Source of the DNA: Ga0077555 sp964500805
Lineage (GTDB): Bacteria > Pseudomonadota > Alphaproteobacteria > Rhizobiales > Hyphomicrobiaceae
Direction of reading: 5' to 3'
Assembly (NCBI GenBank): GCA_964500805.1
Contig: CAZCQH010000001.1
Span: 175,567 to 239,566, forward strand
DNA: 64,000 nucleotides
The position numbers and the translations under genes are program-made. Below the pieces are notes generated by a model. It searched no databases and had not been told where the DNA came from. It saw only the letters and a program-made list of their open reading frames with translations. How positions within the stretch are numbered: position 1 is the first letter of the stretch; every line of letters begins with the position of its first letter. Shown here one piece after another: positions 1 through 7,671 of this stretch.

Positions 1-510
1 CAATCGATCCTGATGACGGACGACGCGGCCTTCGCCGATCAAGTGGAAGCAGCGGTTCACCGGCAGCTGCAGTCGCTGCCGAAAGCGAACATCGCGGGCG
101 AAAGCTGGCGCGTGTTCGGCGCAACGATCCTGCTCCGCTCGCTGGACGAGGCAGCACCTTTGGCGGATCGCATTGCGGCCGAGCATCTGGAGATCGCGAC
201 GCGGACTCCCGACCAGCTGGCGGCCCGGATCAACAACGCCGGCGCGATTTTCCTCGGCAGCAACACGCCCGAGGTGATCGGCGATTACGTTGCCGGCTCC
301 AATCACGTGCTGCCGACCGCCCGCAGCGCCCGCTTCTCATCCGGCCTCGGCGTGCTCGATTTCATGAAGCGTACCTCGCTGCTGCGCCTGAATGAGAACG
401 CGCTCGCGGCGTTGGGGCCTGCCGCGATGGCGCTCGCCCGCGCGGAGGGCCTCGAAGCGCACCGCCGCTCGGTCGCGATCCGTCTCGGCATCAGCGAGGA
501 CGGCACATGA
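1..510 (+). CDS. hisD: Histidinol dehydrogenase, C-terminal part (cut by window edge)
   Basis: HisD oxidises L-histidinol to L-histidine in two NAD-dependent steps, the last reactions of histidine synthesis in the cytoplasm. The reading frame is already open at base 1, so the N-terminal part lies outside the window and about 169 residues remain. The visible part has the AAEHLEI segment, where the family keeps a catalytic histidine, the SNHVLPT stretch, and a late LEAHRRSVAIRL segment whose histidine is a zinc ligand in the family. The stop overlaps the next start as ATGA, so the gene is translationally coupled to the UPF0262 gene. Identity is clear. Confidence 0.95.
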   Translation, partial: QSILMTDDAAFADQVEAAVHRQLQSLPKANIAGESWRVFGATILLRSLDEAAPLADRIAAEHLEIATRTPDQLAARINNAGAIFLGSNTPEVIGDYVAGSNHVLPTARSARFSSGLGVLDFMKRTSLLRLNENALAALGPAAMALARAEGLEAHRRSVAIRLGISEDGT

Positions 511-1034
511 GCGAGCGCGACCCAGGCGAGACGCCCGATGGTGGAGCTCCACACGCGCCGGAGCCACCGCGCGATCGCCTGGTCAAGATCACGCTCGACG
601 AGAAATCGATCAGCCGCGCCAACGCCAACATCGTGCATGAGCGCGAGGTGGCGATCTACGACATTCTCGAGGCCAATCACTTCGCCGTCGAGGGCCGCGA
701 CGACGGGCCCTATACTCTGGATCTCTCGATATCGGAGGACCGCCTGATCTTCACGGTCGGCACGCCCGGAAAGGACGGAACCTTCACCGTGATGATGGCG
801 CTGTCGTCGCTGCGCAAGACGATCAAGGATTACTTCATCGTCTGCGACACCTACTACCAGGCGATCCGCAACGCGCCCCCATCGCGCATCCAAACCATCG
901 ATATGGGCCGCCGCGCACTTCACGACGAAGGCAGCAGCATTTTGATCGAACGGCTCACGGGAAAACTTGCGCTCGACCACGAAACGGGGCGACGCCTCTT
1001 CACGCTCATCTGTGCGCTGCACTGGAAAGGGTGA
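507..1034 (+). CDS. UPF0262 family protein
   Basis: This 175-residue protein has no defined biochemical role. It matches the UPF0262 family of alphaproteobacteria in length and in the block around residues 25-80 (RLVKITLDEKSI, REVAIYDILEANHF, then a TLDLSISEDRL stretch). No signal peptide or membrane segment is visible, so it is probably cytoplasmic. The first 25 residues are acidic and proline-rich and look disordered. It overlaps hisD by four bases and the phosphatase gene by four bases, so the three genes form one tightly coupled transcription unit. The same neighbour set is familiar from Rhizobiales. No function is proposed. Confidence 0.9.
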   Translation: MSERDPGETPDGGAPHAPEPPRDRLVKITLDEKSISRANANIVHEREVAIYDILEANHFAVEGRDDGPYTLDLSISEDRLIFTVGTPGKDGTFTVMMALSSLRKTIKDYFIVCDTYYQAIRNAPPSRIQTIDMGRRALHDEGSSILIERLTGKLALDHETGRRLFTLICALHWKG

Positions 1035-1522
1035 GCGGGATGGAGGACGGGGTCCCGGGCCGGTCTGCGCCAACGCGCGAGCTGCCCGCGTCCGTCCTCT
1101 TCGCGTGCACGCTGAACGCAGTGCGCTCGCCCATGGCGGCGGCGATCCTGCGGCATCTGGCGGGGCAGCGTGTCTACGTGGCCTCCGCCGGCGTGCGCGC
1201 GGGCGTCGCGGACGGTTTCGTCGCAGCAGTGATGGATGAGATCGGCATCGATGTGTCGCAGCACACGCCGAACACGCTGGCGGACCTCCACGACACCTCG
1301 TTCGACCTCATCATCACGCTCTCGCCCGAGGCGCACCACCAAGCCTTGGAGCTCACCCGCACGATGGCGGTCGAGGTCGAGTACTGGCCGACGTTCGACG
1401 CCTCGGTGATGCAGGGCCAGGGCAGCCGAGAGCAGATCCTCGATGCCTACCGCGACGTGCGCGACCGCCTCTTCCGGCGCATCAAGGACCGGTTCGCTCT
1501 TGAGGGCGGTCCGAGCGTCTGA
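1031..1522 (+). CDS. Low-molecular-weight protein tyrosine phosphatase family protein
   Basis: A 163-residue protein of the LMW phosphotyrosine phosphatase / arsenate reductase-like fold. The P-loop CTLNAVRS (Cys26 to Ser33) fits the CX5RS signature that binds phosphate and supplies the nucleophile. A WPTFD segment near residue 120 probably holds the general-acid aspartate, although the usual DP pair is DA here. The start is GTG at 1031, overlapping the UPF0262 stop; an ATG three codons later is possible. In related genomes this gene is usually followed by infA and maf, which are absent here. Substrate unknown; arsenate reduction cannot be excluded. Confidence 0.85.
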   Translation: MSGMEDGVPGRSAPTRELPASVLFACTLNAVRSPMAAAILRHLAGQRVYVASAGVRAGVADGFVAAVMDEIGIDVSQHTPNTLADLHDTSFDLIITLSPEAHHQALELTRTMAVEVEYWPTFDASVMQGQGSREQILDAYRDVRDRLFRRIKDRFALEGGPSV

Positions 1523-1534
1523 TCTCTGCGATGC

Positions 1535-1620
1535 CTGACGCTCGTTTCACGTGGAGCGGGCGGACGTGCTGATCATAACGGTGCCGCTGACCAACTGACG
1601 CTCGTTTCACGTGGATCGGG
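1535..1620. repeat. Pair of 21-bp direct repeats carrying degenerate parS-like sites
   Basis: The same 21 bases occur at 1535-1555 and 1595-1615, followed by CGGG in both after one differing base. Each contains GTTTCACGTGG. The 16-bp frames at 1543-1558 and 1603-1618 agree with the parS consensus at 12 of 16 and about 12 of 16 positions. The left half and centre are intact and the right half has decayed. Spacing is exactly 60 bp, and a perfect parS follows 109 bp after the second. They may be weak ParB sites or decayed copies. Confidence 0.6.
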
Positions 1621-1711
1621 CTCATCCGCGCCGCCAAGGCGGTGCCGTCCGCGCAGCTCAGACCCGGGCTGCCCCTTGCATTGGCCATGCGATCCGTCCG
1701 AGGCCGGATAA

Positions 1712-1727
1712 TGTTTCACGTGAAACA
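1712..1727. other. parS: parS site (ParB/Spo0J binding palindrome)
   Basis: The 16 bases TGTTTCACGTGAAACA form a perfect palindrome, extended by one matching base pair at each side (1711-1728). They equal the consensus parS that ParB binds when it loads onto the chromosome near the replication origin. The site lies in a non-coding stretch between the hisD operon and msrB. parAB itself is not in the window. The match is direct; that it acts as a centromere is inferred from the consensus. Confidence 0.85.
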
Positions 1728-2117
1728 TATATCCAATTGTATCTATTAAGCTTAACAGCTCTTGGACCGTCCGAGGGCCAATTCCGGCCCGGCAATTTGG
1801 GGGTTACGTGCCTGGGCTGCGGCTTGCCATGGCCGGCCTCGCTCCCGCGCGCCTAGCTGGAAGGCGCCGCCAGCGCATCGCGCAATACCATGGCACGCTT
1901 GCATTGAATGGCGACGCTCAGCCCCGGTTTCATGGGGGCTGCGTGTCCAACAGCCGATCCGCCTGCGCGCGGCTCGCGAAAAAATCTCCAAGTCGTGACC
2001 AGGAGTGATTTGGTCAAAGACGCAACGCGGCTTATCTAACACCTTGCCGGGTGAATGGTGCGTGTTCCGTCAAGCCGCAACCCGGCCAAGCCAACAACGA
2101 ACATTCCGAGCCAGCCC

Positions 2118-2621
2118 ATGTTCAACCGTCGCACCTTCGGCACCGGCACGGTAGCCACCGCCGCGCTTACCCTGTTCTCATTAGCCAACGTCAAAGCCGC
2201 CGATCCAGCCAGCAAGGACTTTCCAGTGAAAAAGACACCCGAGGAGTGGAAGAAGATCCTGACACCGGAGCAGTACTACGTGCTGCGCGACCATGGCACC
2301 GAGCGTGCCTTCACGAGCCCGCTCGACAAGCAGTACAGCGAGGGCGAGTACCGCTGCGCAGGCTGCGATACGCTGGTCTTCAAGTCTGACACCAAGTTCA
2401 ACAGCGGTACCGGCTGGCCGAGCTTCTGGCAGCCCGTCGAGAACGCCGTCGGCACCAAGCAGGACCGCTCGTTCTTCATGGTGCGCACCGAGGTGCATTG
2501 TGCGACTTGTGGCGGCCATCTCGGCCATGTGTTCGACGACGGGCCGAAGCCGACCGGACTGCGCTATTGCATGAACGGCGTCGCCATGAAGTTCGTGCCC
2601 AAGTCGGACGGCAAGTCGTAA
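2118..2621 (+). CDS. msrB: Peptide-methionine (R)-S-oxide reductase MsrB, exported
   Basis: MsrB reduces the R epimer of methionine sulfoxide in oxidised proteins. The 167-residue protein begins with FNRRTFGTG and a hydrophobic stretch ending VKAA, a plausible Tat-type signal, so it probably acts in the periplasm. The zinc site is CAGC (Cys80, Cys83) with CATC (Cys128, Cys131). The SGTGWPSFW block and the catalytic RYCMN cysteine (Cys151) are present. An upstream ATG at 2055 would add 21 residues in front of the twin arginines, so the ATG at 2118 is preferred. It is followed 81 bp later by msrA, giving a repair pair for both epimers. Confidence 0.93.
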   Translation: MFNRRTFGTGTVATAALTLFSLANVKAADPASKDFPVKKTPEEWKKILTPEQYYVLRDHGTERAFTSPLDKQYSEGEYRCAGCDTLVFKSDTKFNSGTGWPSFWQPVENAVGTKQDRSFFMVRTEVHCATCGGHLGHVFDDGPKPTGLRYCMNGVAMKFVPKSDGKS

Positions 2622-2702
2622 CGCCGGCGCGACTTCCTGAAGCCGACCCAGTCATGATGTCTCCGCGTGGAGCCGAACGCGGAGGCCACCTTGGAGCCCG
2701 CC

Positions 2703-3350
2703 ATGCGCCGCCCAGTTCTGATCGCTCTTGTGCTCGCCACGCTTGGTGCTGTCGCCGCCCTGCTGCAGGGCGGTGTTGAGGCCCAGCAGACGAAGCCGCC
2801 GCCGGCACCCGCTCCGGGCCAGGAGGTTGCGACCTTCGCCGGCGGCTGCTTCTGGTGCGTCGAGGCGGATTTCGACAAGGTACCGGGCGTCATCGCAACC
2901 GTCTCGGGCTACATGGGCGGCAAGACACCGAACCCGACCTACAAGCAAGTGACGGCCGGTGGCACCGGTCACCTGGAGGTTCTTCAGGTCACCTTCGACC
3001 CGCAGAAGGTCAGCTATCGCAAGCTCGTGGATTATTTCTGGAAAACCATCGATCCCCACGACGCGGAAGGCCAGTTCTGCGACAAAGGCGAGAGCTACAC
3101 GACCGCCATATTCACGCACACGCCCGAGCAGAAAGCGGCGGCCCTCGCCTCCAAGGCCGAGCTCGAGAAGTCCGGCATCCTGAAGCAGCCGATCGTCACC
3201 ACTATCCGCGACGCTGGGCCCTTCACCGCCGCCGAGGACTACCACCAGGACTATTACCAGAAAAACCCGCTGCGCTATTCCTACTACCGCCACGGCTGCG
3301 GCCGCGACGCCCGCCTCGAGCAGATCTGGGGCAAGAAGCAGACGAACTGA
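2703..3350 (+). CDS. msrA: Peptide-methionine (S)-S-oxide reductase MsrA, exported
   Basis: MsrA reduces the S epimer of methionine sulfoxide. The 215-residue protein has a basic start (MRRP), a hydrophobic core up to about residue 27 and a proline-rich spacer, which indicates export. The catalytic GGCFWC motif lies at residues 47-52 with the nucleophile Cys49. The GYMGGKTPNPTY segment and the C-terminal YYRHGCGR segment, with a likely resolving cysteine, follow. The start at 2703 is chosen because the signal peptide begins there. It lies directly downstream of msrB in the same direction, so the two are probably co-transcribed and work together on envelope proteins. Confidence 0.94.
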   Translation: MRRPVLIALVLATLGAVAALLQGGVEAQQTKPPPAPAPGQEVATFAGGCFWCVEADFDKVPGVIATVSGYMGGKTPNPTYKQVTAGGTGHLEVLQVTFDPQKVSYRKLVDYFWKTIDPHDAEGQFCDKGESYTTAIFTHTPEQKAAALASKAELEKSGILKQPIVTTIRDAGPFTAAEDYHQDYYQKNPLRYSYYRHGCGRDARLEQIWGKKQTN

Positions 3351-3364
3351 GCACGGGCACGTCG

Positions 3365-3436
3365 ATGCGCTTCGCAGCCATTGCCGACATTCACGGCAAC
3401 ATCGACGCCCTCGAAGCCGTGCTCGCGGACGATCAA
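3365..3436 (+). pseudogene. Truncated metallophosphoesterase, N-terminal remnant
   Basis: The 24 codons from ATG 3365 encode MRFAAIADIHGN, with the DIHGN metal-binding motif, followed by a helix like the start of a calcineurin-like phosphoesterase. After the aspartate near 3436 the similarity stops, and the frame runs into low-complexity intergenic sequence. This is the first fold element only, so it cannot be functional. It starts 14 bp after the msrA stop, suggesting the intact ancestor was the third gene of that operon. Confidence 0.6.
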
Positions 3437-3544
3437 AATTTTCCGTCGTGCCCGTGCGCCGTGCGAAGGCGCGTGCCGTACAACGGGGCATCAATGCGCA
3501 ATCGCGGGAGCAAGCGGCGCGGTTCCGGACTCGTGTGTGTCCGA

Positions 3545-3777
3545 CCCTCACCCTATCCCTCTCCCCATGCAAGTGCAGAGCATGGGGGGGAGGAGACTCA
3601 TTGCTTTTGATAGCTCGCAATCACATTACTGCCCTCGTGCAGCGCTCGCTTCGATCGAGCGACCCACATGCAAAGCTTTGAAAGCGACTCTCGTCCCCTC
3701 TCCCCCGTCGCGCGGACGAGAAAGAGCAACGGGCACGGCGGATGACGCGCGAACGGGGAGAGGGTGAGGGTGAGGGG
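3545..3777. repeat. Intergenic inverted-repeat element rich in CCCTCTCCCC
   Basis: The left end (3545-3566, CCCTCACCC then CCCTCTCCCC) is complementary, with a few mismatches, to the right end (3755-3777, GGGGAGAGGG then TGAGGGTGAGG). A second nested pair (CTCCCC...CGCGCG against CGCGCG...GGGGAG) lies in the right half. The roughly 230-bp unit resembles the short palindromic intergenic repeats common in Rhizobiales. It fills the space left after the broken phosphoesterase gene; no gene is seen between 3437 and 3841. Confidence 0.5.
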
Positions 3778-3841
3778 CGGCAACGAGTCCGGACCGCCCA
3801 ACACACGCTTTGCCTCACCACATGCGACGCGGAAACCTCAC

Positions 3842-4807
3842 TCACAACATCACCACCTGACCCGCGCCGGTGCGTTTGGCCTCGGAGTAGGCGAGGTTCG
3901 CGATCACCATGTCCTCCATGGCATTGCCCATGGACTTGTAAAGCGTGATCTCGCTCTCGGACTGGCGCCCGGGCTTCAAACCGAGCAGCACCTCGCCGAG
4001 CTCGGCGCCCATCGCCGGATCGCGGCCAGCCAGCTCCGCACATCCGACAGGCGCCGGCTGGAACGCGCTCTTCGCTTCCACGAAGACGCGTGCGCGATCG
4101 AGCAGCGCCAGCGGCACTTCGCTGCCTGGCGGCGCGTAGCCGACGGACGTCACGTGCACACCGGGCTTCACCCAGCCGGCGTCGATCACAGCCGTATTGG
4201 CGCCCGTGGTGAGGCAGATTACGTCCGCATCGCGCACGGCAGGATCGAGGCTCGTTACCGCAATGGCGTTGGGCGCGAGTCCGGCGAGGCGCTTCGCGAC
4301 CTCCGGTTTTCTTGCCCAGACCCGCACCTCGCGAAATGGCCGTGCCACGTTCAGCTGCCGCACATGTTCCTCGGCCTGCACACCGCCGCCGACCACGAGG
4401 GCCACTGACGCATCGCGCCGAGCAAGCTCTCGAACCGAAAGCACCGCGCCCGCTGTCGTGCGCACACCGGTCAAGCTGCCGCCCTCGAGAATGGCGAGCG
4501 GAACGCCGGTTCTCTCATCGAACAGCGTCACCAGCGCTTGATGGCTGGTCAGCCCCTTGGCCGGATTATCATGGAACACGCCGACCGACTTCTGCGTGAT
4601 CATCTGGCCGGGCCCGTAGGCTAGCATGGACAGCATGAACGTGTGATCGGGCCCGTCGACTTTTGGTCGTGGCGGCGCCTGGATTTCGCCGCGGCTCAGC
4701 GCCTTGAAACCTTTCACTAGCGCCGTCAGCGCTTTCTCAGCATCCACGAGCCGCATGATATCGGCGGCACTCAGCATGAGGATCGGAATTGGCGCGCCGT
4801 GGCCCAT
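3842..4807 (-). CDS. Ornithine cyclodeaminase / mu-crystallin family protein
   Basis: A cytoplasmic NAD(P)-binding protein of 321 residues. Family members either deaminate ornithine to proline or act as ketimine, alanine or opine-type dehydrogenases, and the sequence does not decide which. The family pattern is visible: an N-terminal substrate domain with QKSVGVF, a TGVRTTAGAV block, a Rossmann motif VVGGGVQAEEH near the middle, then DADVICLTTGA and TSVGYAPPGSE. The ATG at 4807 is preferred over longer starts because AGAGAGAA lies just upstream. It sits 43 bp upstream of a 2-hydroxyacid dehydrogenase-type gene read in the same direction, so the order of transcription is hydroxyacid dehydrogenase then this gene. 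Confidence 0.85.
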   Translation of the reverse strand: MGHGAPIPILMLSAADIMRLVDAEKALTALVKGFKALSRGEIQAPPRPKVDGPDHTFMLSMLAYGPGQMITQKSVGVFHDNPAKGLTSHQALVTLFDERTGVPLAILEGGSLTGVRTTAGAVLSVRELARRDASVALVVGGGVQAEEHVRQLNVARPFREVRVWARKPEVAKRLAGLAPNAIAVTSLDPAVRDADVICLTTGANTAVIDAGWVKPGVHVTSVGYAPPGSEVPLALLDRARVFVEAKSAFQPAPVGCAELAGRDPAMGAELGEVLLGLKPGRQSESEITLYKSMGNAMEDMVIANLAYSEAKRTGAGQVVML

Positions 4808-4850
4808 GGCAAGTTCTCTCTGCTGCTGGAATGGACTAAAAAGGACTGAG

Positions 4851-5834
4851 CTAGACGATCTCGTTCGCAAGCTTGGTTTCGCCGCGCTGCAGACGGCCGA
4901 CGTTCTCGATCAGGAGATCGATCACGCGGTCCTCGTATCGCACGGTCTCACCCGCCGAATGCGGCGTCACGATTACATGCGGCATCGACCAGAGCGGGGA
5001 CGAGGCCACGAGCGGCTCCTCCACCGTTACGTCGAGCGCCGCGCCGGCGATCTTCTTCGCCGCCAGTGCCGACGTCAGCGCCGCCTCGTCGCAGACCTTG
5101 CCCCGCGCCACGTTGACCAGGAACGCCGTCGGCTTCATCGCTGCCAACTGTGCCGCGCCGATCAACCCCGTCGTTTCGGGCGTCAGCGCGGTGGTCAGCA
5201 CCACGAAATCTGCTCGCGGAAAGAGCTTCATCAGGTCCTTGTCGCTGTGGATCTCGTCGGCCGCGCCGCCACCCTTCGCTGGATCACGGCGCGTGCCGAG
5301 CACCGTCATGCCGAACGCCTTGCAGAGCTTGGCCAGGCGCTGGCCGATACCGCCCATGCCGACGATCAACACCGTCTTGCCTTCGATCTCGTCCTCGCGG
5401 ATGCGCCTGTCGCCTTGCATGGGCCGCCAATGCGGCTCCCCCTGGAAGTCACGCAGGAAATGCAGCTGCCGCGACAGTGATAGCATCAGCGCAATGGCAT
5501 GCTCTGCCACCGCGTTGGCGTTGACACCCTGCCCGCTCGCCAGCCGGATGCCATGCGCCTTCAGCACGCCCTTGTCGTACTGATCGGTGCCCGCGCTGAT
5601 AGATTGGATCAGCTTCAGCCGCTTCGCCGTCGGTGCCAGCTCGTTCTTCCACATCATGGAGACCGAGAGCACGTCCGCGCTCGGCAGCATCGCCTCGAGC
5701 TCGGCGAAATTGCGCGCGATCTTGAAGCTCATACCCGTCTTGCGCGCCGTGAACGGCTCCGCGAACTCGTAAGCGACATGCGCGAAGAGGACGTTGATGT
5801 CTTTATTCGGGGGCATCTGGGGCATGGCGTGCAT
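4851..5834 (-). CDS. D-isomer-specific 2-hydroxyacid dehydrogenase family protein
   Basis: An NAD(P)-dependent oxidoreductase of 327 residues that would interconvert a 2-hydroxy acid and a 2-oxo acid in the cytoplasm. The nucleotide-binding motif is GMGGIGQ, about residue 158. The catalytic triad of the family is visible: Arg in NVARGK, Glu in VEEPL, and His in TPHSAGE. The substrate loop near the N terminus is not diagnostic, so glyoxylate, hydroxypyruvate or phosphoglycerate-like substrates are all open. It lies upstream of the ornithine cyclodeaminase-like gene with 43 bp between them, so an operon is likely. An internal ATG three codons in is an alternative start. Confidence 0.88.
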   Translation of the reverse strand: MHAMPQMPPNKDINVLFAHVAYEFAEPFTARKTGMSFKIARNFAELEAMLPSADVLSVSMMWKNELAPTAKRLKLIQSISAGTDQYDKGVLKAHGIRLASGQGVNANAVAEHAIALMLSLSRQLHFLRDFQGEPHWRPMQGDRRIREDEIEGKTVLIVGMGGIGQRLAKLCKAFGMTVLGTRRDPAKGGGAADEIHSDKDLMKLFPRADFVVLTTALTPETTGLIGAAQLAAMKPTAFLVNVARGKVCDEAALTSALAAKKIAGAALDVTVEEPLVASSPLWSMPHVIVTPHSAGETVRYEDRVIDLLIENVGRLQRGETKLANEIV

Positions 5835-5881
5835 CCCAAGTTGGCGGCTGACCCATCTTAAGCGAACGGGCCGCGGTCACA

Positions 5882-5980
5882 ATCCCGGCATTCGCCGGGA
5901 CGATGAATGTGTGCGTGCGTCGTCATCCAGCGTCGTCATCCCGGCGAAGGCCGGGACCCACGACAGCGTCAATCGCGACG
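5882..5980. repeat. REP-like hairpin followed by copy A of a 47-bp direct repeat
   Basis: A hairpin (TCCCGGC, ATTC loop, GCCGGGA) lies near 5884-5901. The 47-bp unit at 5934-5980 contains CCCGGC-GAAG-GCCGGG, a second hairpin. The same 47 bp, with a single substitution, recurs at 6338-6384. The stop codon of the GIY-YIG gene lies inside this copy. Confidence 0.75.
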
Positions 5981-6298
5981 TGCCCTCGCCCGGTCCGCCG
6001 GCCCCTCGGCAATCTCGCCCGTCTCCCGATCATAGAGGTCGCGCCACTCGGGATTGAACGAATGGATGAGCCGAACCTTCCACGCGCGTTTCCACTCCTT
6101 GATACGCTTCTCGCGGATGATGGCATCATCCATGTTCTCGTGGACCTCGTAGTAGACAAGCTGTTTGATGCCGTACTTTTGCGTAAATCCCGCGTAGACC
6201 TCGTTGACGTGCTCCCACATGCGACCTTCAAGATCGCTGGTAACGCCGACATAGAGAACGCCATCGCGGCGACTGGCGAGAATGTACACGCAGGGCAC
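5969..6298 (-). CDS. GIY-YIG nuclease superfamily protein
   Basis: A small single-domain nuclease-like protein of 109 residues, related to UvrC N-terminal and homing-endonuclease catalytic domains. It has CVYILASRRDG (the GIY position as VYI), then VLYVGVTSDL (the YIG position as YVG), a conserved Arg-His region (RMWEHVN), and a late EKRIKEWKR basic segment; metal-dependent phosphodiester cleavage is expected. The GTG at 6298 has AGGACGAG just upstream and puts VYIL at residue 4, as usual in the family; an ATG at 6337 would add 13 residues. The gene is bounded on both sides by copies of a 47-bp repeat, and its last codons lie in one of them. Cellular role unknown. Confidence 0.8.
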   Translation of the reverse strand: MPCVYILASRRDGVLYVGVTSDLEGRMWEHVNEVYAGFTQKYGIKQLVYYEVHENMDDAIIREKRIKEWKRAWKVRLIHSFNPEWRDLYDRETGEIAEGPADRARARRD

Positions 6299-6337
6299 TT
6301 CTCGTCCTGGACCATCACCGAAACCGATTGCGCGCAT

Positions 6338-6384
6338 CGTCATCCCGGCGAAGGCCGGGACCCACGACAGCGTCAGTCGCGACG
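6338..6384. repeat. Copy B of the 47-bp direct repeat flanking the GIY-YIG gene
   Basis: It matches 5934-5980 at 46 of 47 positions and includes the CCCGGC/GCCGGG hairpin. It sits directly upstream of the GIY-YIG gene and abuts the alternative ATG at 6337. Some similarity (TCCGCCGGCCC) continues past both copies. Confidence 0.8.
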
Positions 6385-6444
6385 CAGCCACTCGATGTCC
6401 GCCGGCCCTCTCTCTCGTGGCCTTTCTCCTTTGGCAACGCCCGC

Positions 6445-7362
6445 TTACGTCGGATCCCAGCTGAACACGTCGGCCGAGCGCTCGTTGGGCGTGAAGTGCT
6501 GCTTCATGGCCGGTAGCGCGATCTCGGCGATCTTGGCGGGCGTCCAGCCCGACTCGGAGTGCACCGAACGGATCGGGCGATGTTGGTTGAAGAGGAACAG
6601 CTCGTGCATGCGGGCGGCCATGATCTGCCCGGTCACGCCCCTCGCCAGATCCGACACAAGGAAGATCGCCAGCGGCGCGATCTTGTCCGGCGTCATCTTC
6701 TGGATTTTCGCGACGCGCGCCTGCTGCTCGGGCGTGTCGGTCGGAATCGTGCCGATCATGCGGCTCCAGGCGAACGGCGAGATGCAGTTCGAGCGCACAT
6801 TGAACCGCGCCATGTCGAGCGCGATTCCCTTCGACAAGCCGACAATACCCAGCTTGGCGGCGGCATAGTTTGCCTGCCCGAAGTTTCCGATCAAACCAGA
6901 GGTCGAGGTGAAGTGCACGAAGGCGCCCGATTCCTGCTCCTTGAAGTAGTTGGCAGCCGCCCGCGAGACGTAGAAGGCGCCATTCAGGTGCACGTCGATC
7001 ACCTGCTTCCAGTCCTCGATCGACATGCGATGGAAGATACGATCGCGCAGGATGCCGGCGTTGTTGATCACCGCGTCGACGCGGCCGAAGCTGTCGATGG
7101 CCGCCTTGACGATCGCCTGGGCGCTCGCGGGGTCGGCCACCGAGTTGAAGTTGGCGACGGCCTGCCCACCGCGCTTCTTGATCTCGGCCACCACCTCCTC
7201 GGCCGGTGCCTGGCTCGCGCCACCCTCGCCGTCGACGCTGCCGCCCAGATCGTTGACGACCACCTTGGCGCCTTCCTTGGCGCCGAGCAGCGCCATCTCG
7301 CGGCCGATGCCGCGGCCCGCGCCCGTCACGATCAGTACCTTGCCGTCCATGCAACCGGCCAT
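6445..7362 (-). CDS. SDR family NAD(P)-dependent oxidoreductase
   Basis: A 305-residue short-chain dehydrogenase. The cofactor motif TGAGRGIG lies near residues 13-20, followed by VVNDLGG, NNAGILRD, and the catalytic pair in TSTSGL and NYAAAK. The acidic insertion after VVNDLGGS resembles the hydroxyacyl-CoA dehydrogenase part of type-2 multifunctional enzymes, so a CoA-thioester or similar beta-hydroxy substrate is plausible but not proven. The C terminus is about 45 residues longer than a minimal SDR. The ATG at 7362 has GGAG upstream; an ATG four codons later is an alternative. Confidence 0.87.
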   Translation of the reverse strand: MAGCMDGKVLIVTGAGRGIGREMALLGAKEGAKVVVNDLGGSVDGEGGASQAPAEEVVAEIKKRGGQAVANFNSVADPASAQAIVKAAIDSFGRVDAVINNAGILRDRIFHRMSIEDWKQVIDVHLNGAFYVSRAAANYFKEQESGAFVHFTSTSGLIGNFGQANYAAAKLGIVGLSKGIALDMARFNVRSNCISPFAWSRMIGTIPTDTPEQQARVAKIQKMTPDKIAPLAIFLVSDLARGVTGQIMAARMHELFLFNQHRPIRSVHSESGWTPAKIAEIALPAMKQHFTPNERSADVFSWDPT

Positions 7363-7671
7363 TCGTATCTCCAGCTCGTAGTTGTTCATGATTGCGGCCA
7401 CGCTCGCACGCGCGTCACAGCCCAGTCAATCGAGGAGACCGGAATCGGAGCGTGCTCATGCTGCTGATCGACAGTCCGCGTTTGATACAGCTGTTAACTA
7501 ATTCGAACGTTTTGGAATGCGCTCGCGCCGATCGCAGCTAGTGTCGATTTGCTCCCACTGGCGATTGCGGTGGAGCGTCTCACTCGTGCTGGCTACGGGG
7601 CTTCCACGTCGCCCTTTCCGATCGCGCGACACCGAAGCGGCCAGCTCAACTGAAAATCAGGGGGAACCCTC
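7363..7671. other. 309-bp divergent intergenic region
   Basis: It separates the minus-strand SDR gene from the plus-strand peptidase-like gene and so must hold two promoters. A locally AT-richer patch with TTGATA lies at about 7481-7520, but no convincing -35/-10 pair was found. No gene or repeat is seen. Confidence 0.4.

Larger units (their letters stand above)
1523..2117. other. 595-bp intergenic stretch with parS cluster
   Basis: No convincing gene is seen between the phosphatase and msrB. The first 205 bp hold the parS-like sites. The remainder (about 1730-2117) shows neither a recognisable RNA nor repeats. The infA and maf genes that commonly follow this operon in Rhizobiales are not here. 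Confidence 0.6.
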
